Positions 62,292 to 64,000 of a DNA stretch of 64,000 bases are shown piece by piece. Numbering within the stretch: position 1 is the stretch's first letter; the number at the start of each line of letters is the position of its first letter. The notes below the pieces were generated by a model. The model made no database searches, was not told where the DNA came from, and worked only from the letters and a program-made list of their open reading frames with translations. The position numbers and the translations under genes were made by a program. This DNA comes from JAFGSG01 sp964626055 (GTDB taxonomy: Bacteria > Spirochaetota > UBA4802 > JAFGDQ01), in the NCBI GenBank assembly GCA_964626055.1, contig CAZVDF010000003.1, forward strand, positions 1-64,000, read 5' to 3'.

Positions 62292-63596
62292 TTATTCGCT
62301 TAAAATATCAATATTATATTTATCCATATTTCTGGATATTTTCATTTTTGATATAATGTTTTTATTCCTGATATAAAGCTTTATGAACTCATCAAGGCTC
62401 GATACGGCAGCGCCATTCATCGATAAAATAACATCCCCTTTTTTAAGCCCGCTCTGATAGCCTATCCCCATAGGAGAGAGATATGATATCATAACATCAT
62501 CCGTCATGGAATTTATATCAAGCTCAATACCGTACGTTAAAAAAATATTTTCCAGCGCGCTTTGAATCTTTTTATAAGCGTCCTTTTCCCTTAAGATCAG
62601 GTTGTAATTGCGGATCTTGCCGTCGCTCGAAACGCCGATGTTAAGTTCCGAACCGATCGGCTTATAGCTGATAAAATTTATTAATTCTCCGAGAGAAGAT
62701 ATGTTTTTCCCGTCAACCTCTCTTATGATATCTCCTTTCTGGATACCGGATGCCTCGGCCGGTGAATTTTTAATTACTGAGATCACTTCCAGCATTTTCT
62801 TTTCTGCTTTGCCCGGAATCGCACGCTCCTGGACAAGAAATCCCAGCCAGCCCCTTCTTACCCTGCCGTACTTCAGCAGTTCCGGGACCACCTGCCTGAT
62901 GATTTTTGACGGTATCGCAAAACTGATGCCCTGGTTCCTGCCGGTCGTCGTCCTTATGGCCGTATTAATGCCGACAAGCCTGCCGTTCAAATTAATCAAC
63001 GGCCCGCCGGAGTTGCCGGGATTTATGGAAACGTCGGTCTGTATAAAATCTTCAATATCCGCAAAGCCTAAATCGTTTCTTCCTTTGGAAGATACGATTC
63101 CGCAGGTGATTGATTGTCTTAATCCGAAAGGATTGCCAATCGCAATTACCCATTCTCCTTCGGATAATTCATTCGATTCTTCAAACGGCACGGGCTTTAT
63201 ATGGGATATTTCATTCTCATCAATTTTCAATACGGCGATGTCGGTCTTCTCATCCGCCAGGAAAAATTCCCCGTTCGGGAAACTCTGCGCCTGGCATTCT
63301 CTTCCGTCAAAAAGAATTATCTGATAATAGCTGCCTGTTTTCAATACGTGGAAATTCGTAACAATATAGCCCTTCCCGGAGATGATCGTCCCCGATCCAA
63401 AACCTATCTTTGAAAGATTTCTTTCTTTATTCTTGCCGGATTCCTTATAACTGATTATATTGACGACTGAAGATTTGACGATAGCGGCAGCTGTTATAAA
63501 GCGCTCATTAATATCAGGCTGCGCAGCTTTAACCTCAATAAAAGAAAAAATAAACAGGCAGAGTGATATTATAAGATATTTAATTATTTTATGCAT
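62292..63596 (-). CDS. HtrA/DegP-type serine protease with two PDZ domains
   Basis: The 434-residue periplasmic S1C protease has a signal peptide (about 1-23) and catalytic His in VTNFHVLK, Asp in KTDIAVLKI and Ser in NPGNSGGPLI. Two C-terminal PDZ domains (about 240-330 and 350-430) follow. It degrades or refolds damaged envelope proteins. No regulator is adjacent. The next gene on the minus strand is only partly in the window. Confidence 0.93.
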   Translation of the reverse strand: MHKIIKYLIISLCLFIFSFIEVKAAQPDINERFITAAAIVKSSVVNIISYKESGKNKERNLSKIGFGSGTIISGKGYIVTNFHVLKTGSYYQIILFDGRECQAQSFPNGEFFLADEKTDIAVLKIDENEISHIKPVPFEESNELSEGEWVIAIGNPFGLRQSITCGIVSSKGRNDLGFADIEDFIQTDVSINPGNSGGPLINLNGRLVGINTAIRTTTGRNQGISFAIPSKIIRQVVPELLKYGRVRRGWLGFLVQERAIPGKAEKKMLEVISVIKNSPAEASGIQKGDIIREVDGKNISSLGELINFISYKPIGSELNIGVSSDGKIRNYNLILREKDAYKKIQSALENIFLTYGIELDINSMTDDVMISYLSPMGIGYQSGLKKGDVILSMNGAAVSSLDEFIKLYIRNKNIISKMKISRNMDKYNIDILSE

Positions 63597-63849
63597 ATGA
63601 AATATCTAGAAGCTAAATTAAAAATACAATTATTTTACTATAAGTTATCTTAAAAATATTAATTCAGAATAGAATTTAGTTATTAATCGGAATACATTAC
63701 AAAATTTATGAGGACGCCTTTCAGACCTGATGCAACAGCATTCGAAAACATTAAATACGAACCAGGAAGGTCTGATTCCGGAGTAAATTCTGTAATGTAT
63801 TCCGATTAATTATGAACCATAAAGTATTTTTAAGATGAATTCTATATCT
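63597..63849. other. Intergenic gap holding a MITE-like inverted repeat
   Basis: The 253 bp between htrA and the partial gene contain the inverted repeat at 63682-63810; nothing else is recognised. Confidence 0.6.
63682..63810. mobile_element. MITE-like element, 129 bp with terminal inverted repeats
   Basis: The ends ATTAATCGGAATACATTACA and TGTAATGTATTCCGATTAAT are exact complements; an A/G mismatch and six more paired bases extend each arm to about 27 bp. The inner arms TCAGACCT (63721) and AGGTCTGA (63768) also pair, so the element can form a long imperfect hairpin. No target-site duplication or transposase was seen. It could be a small non-autonomous element or a paired RNA structure. 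Confidence 0.5.
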
Positions 63850-64000
63850 TTACGGCACAACAACATCAAAATAGCTCTGTCCAGATGGCAGCTTATATTT
63901 AGTTAAGTCAATTCTTTTACCGTGTGGCAATTCTTTCAATTTTATTTTGTTCGGTTTTAGTCCGGCAAACAGGGAATATATCCCTACGGCAATGCCTTCT
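63850..64000 (-). CDS. C-terminal end of an unidentified protein
   Basis: On the minus strand a frame is open from the window edge to a TAA at 63850, giving the last 49 residues (ending KYKLPSGQSYFDVVVP). I cannot identify the family. The rest of the gene is outside the window. Confidence 0.45.
   Translation of the reverse strand, partial: EGIAVGIYSLFAGLKPNKIKLKELPHGKRIDLTKYKLPSGQSYFDVVVP

Noticed and set aside
1..64000. CRISPR array, rRNA or tRNA genes
   Set aside because: No regularly spaced direct repeats, no 16S/23S-like stretches and no tRNA-like T-arm patterns were noticed in the intergenic gaps.

Overview
The window comes from a diderm, flagellated, GC-moderate bacterium. A cell envelope with two membranes is implied by lipoproteins with lipoboxes, predicted outer-membrane barrels, an MlaE-type lipid-transport permease and an ADP-heptose pathway enzyme (RfaE2). 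Motility is shown by fliK-flgD-flgE. A system II cytochrome c maturation pair (ResB/CcsA) and a mvhD-metV-metF cluster point to an anaerobic or respiratory lifestyle with ferredoxin and iron-sulfur electron transfer. The ribosomal cluster (rpsF-rpsR-DUF2232-rplI-dnaB) and the many hybrid histidine kinases would fit Spirochaetota or a deltaproteobacterial-like lineage. This taxonomic guess is weak, because no rRNA gene is present.

Layout: positions 1-3128 hold two signalling kinases, the first cut by the window edge. Positions 3201-10895 (minus strand) form one tight six-gene cluster: an MvhD-like iron-sulfur protein, MetV, MetF, a divergent GltB-like flavoprotein, a canonical ferredoxin-fused GltB FMN subunit, and a fused glutaminase-GXGXG subunit. 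NADP-type glutamate dehydrogenase follows behind a hairpin-rich 0.9 kb gap, so ammonia assimilation and one-carbon reduction are neighbours. Positions 13417-19240 carry a PEP/pyruvate-binding protein with a dead KaiC-like head, and carB. Positions 19571-22409 carry a MoxR ATPase, a VWA protein and a RecF-like ATPase. Positions 22525-26720 carry two DUF2279 paralogues flanking a barrel-like protein, and a phosphoesterase lipoprotein.

Positions 26914-35176 are housekeeping: tsaD, a C-terminal processing protease, a CoA pyrophosphatase, lepB, guaA-purE and smpB. Positions 35404-38351 add two more REC-containing kinases behind a perfect sigma70-type promoter. Positions 38365-44274 contain ccsA/resB, the hook genes and thioredoxin. 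Positions 44389-49889 contain a UvrD/PcrA helicase, a DinG-type iron-sulfur helicase and rfaE2, separated by gaps carrying a GC-rich hairpin repeat. Positions 50010-57224 contain a zinc-ribbon/DUF4389 membrane protein, a DUF4234 protein, a large membrane-TPR protein and two methyltransferases. Positions 57305-63596 contain mlaE, dnaB, rplI, a DUF2232-like gene, rpsR, rpsF and an HtrA protease. A MITE-like inverted repeat and the tail of one more gene close the window.

The most distinctive observations are the mvhD-metVF/glutamate-synthase-like operon, in which no Hdr subunit is present but a degenerate GltB paralogue is, and a family of dispersed hairpins (7-bp arms, C-rich loop) in intergenic gaps. 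One hairpin copy carries a paired, stem-preserving substitution.
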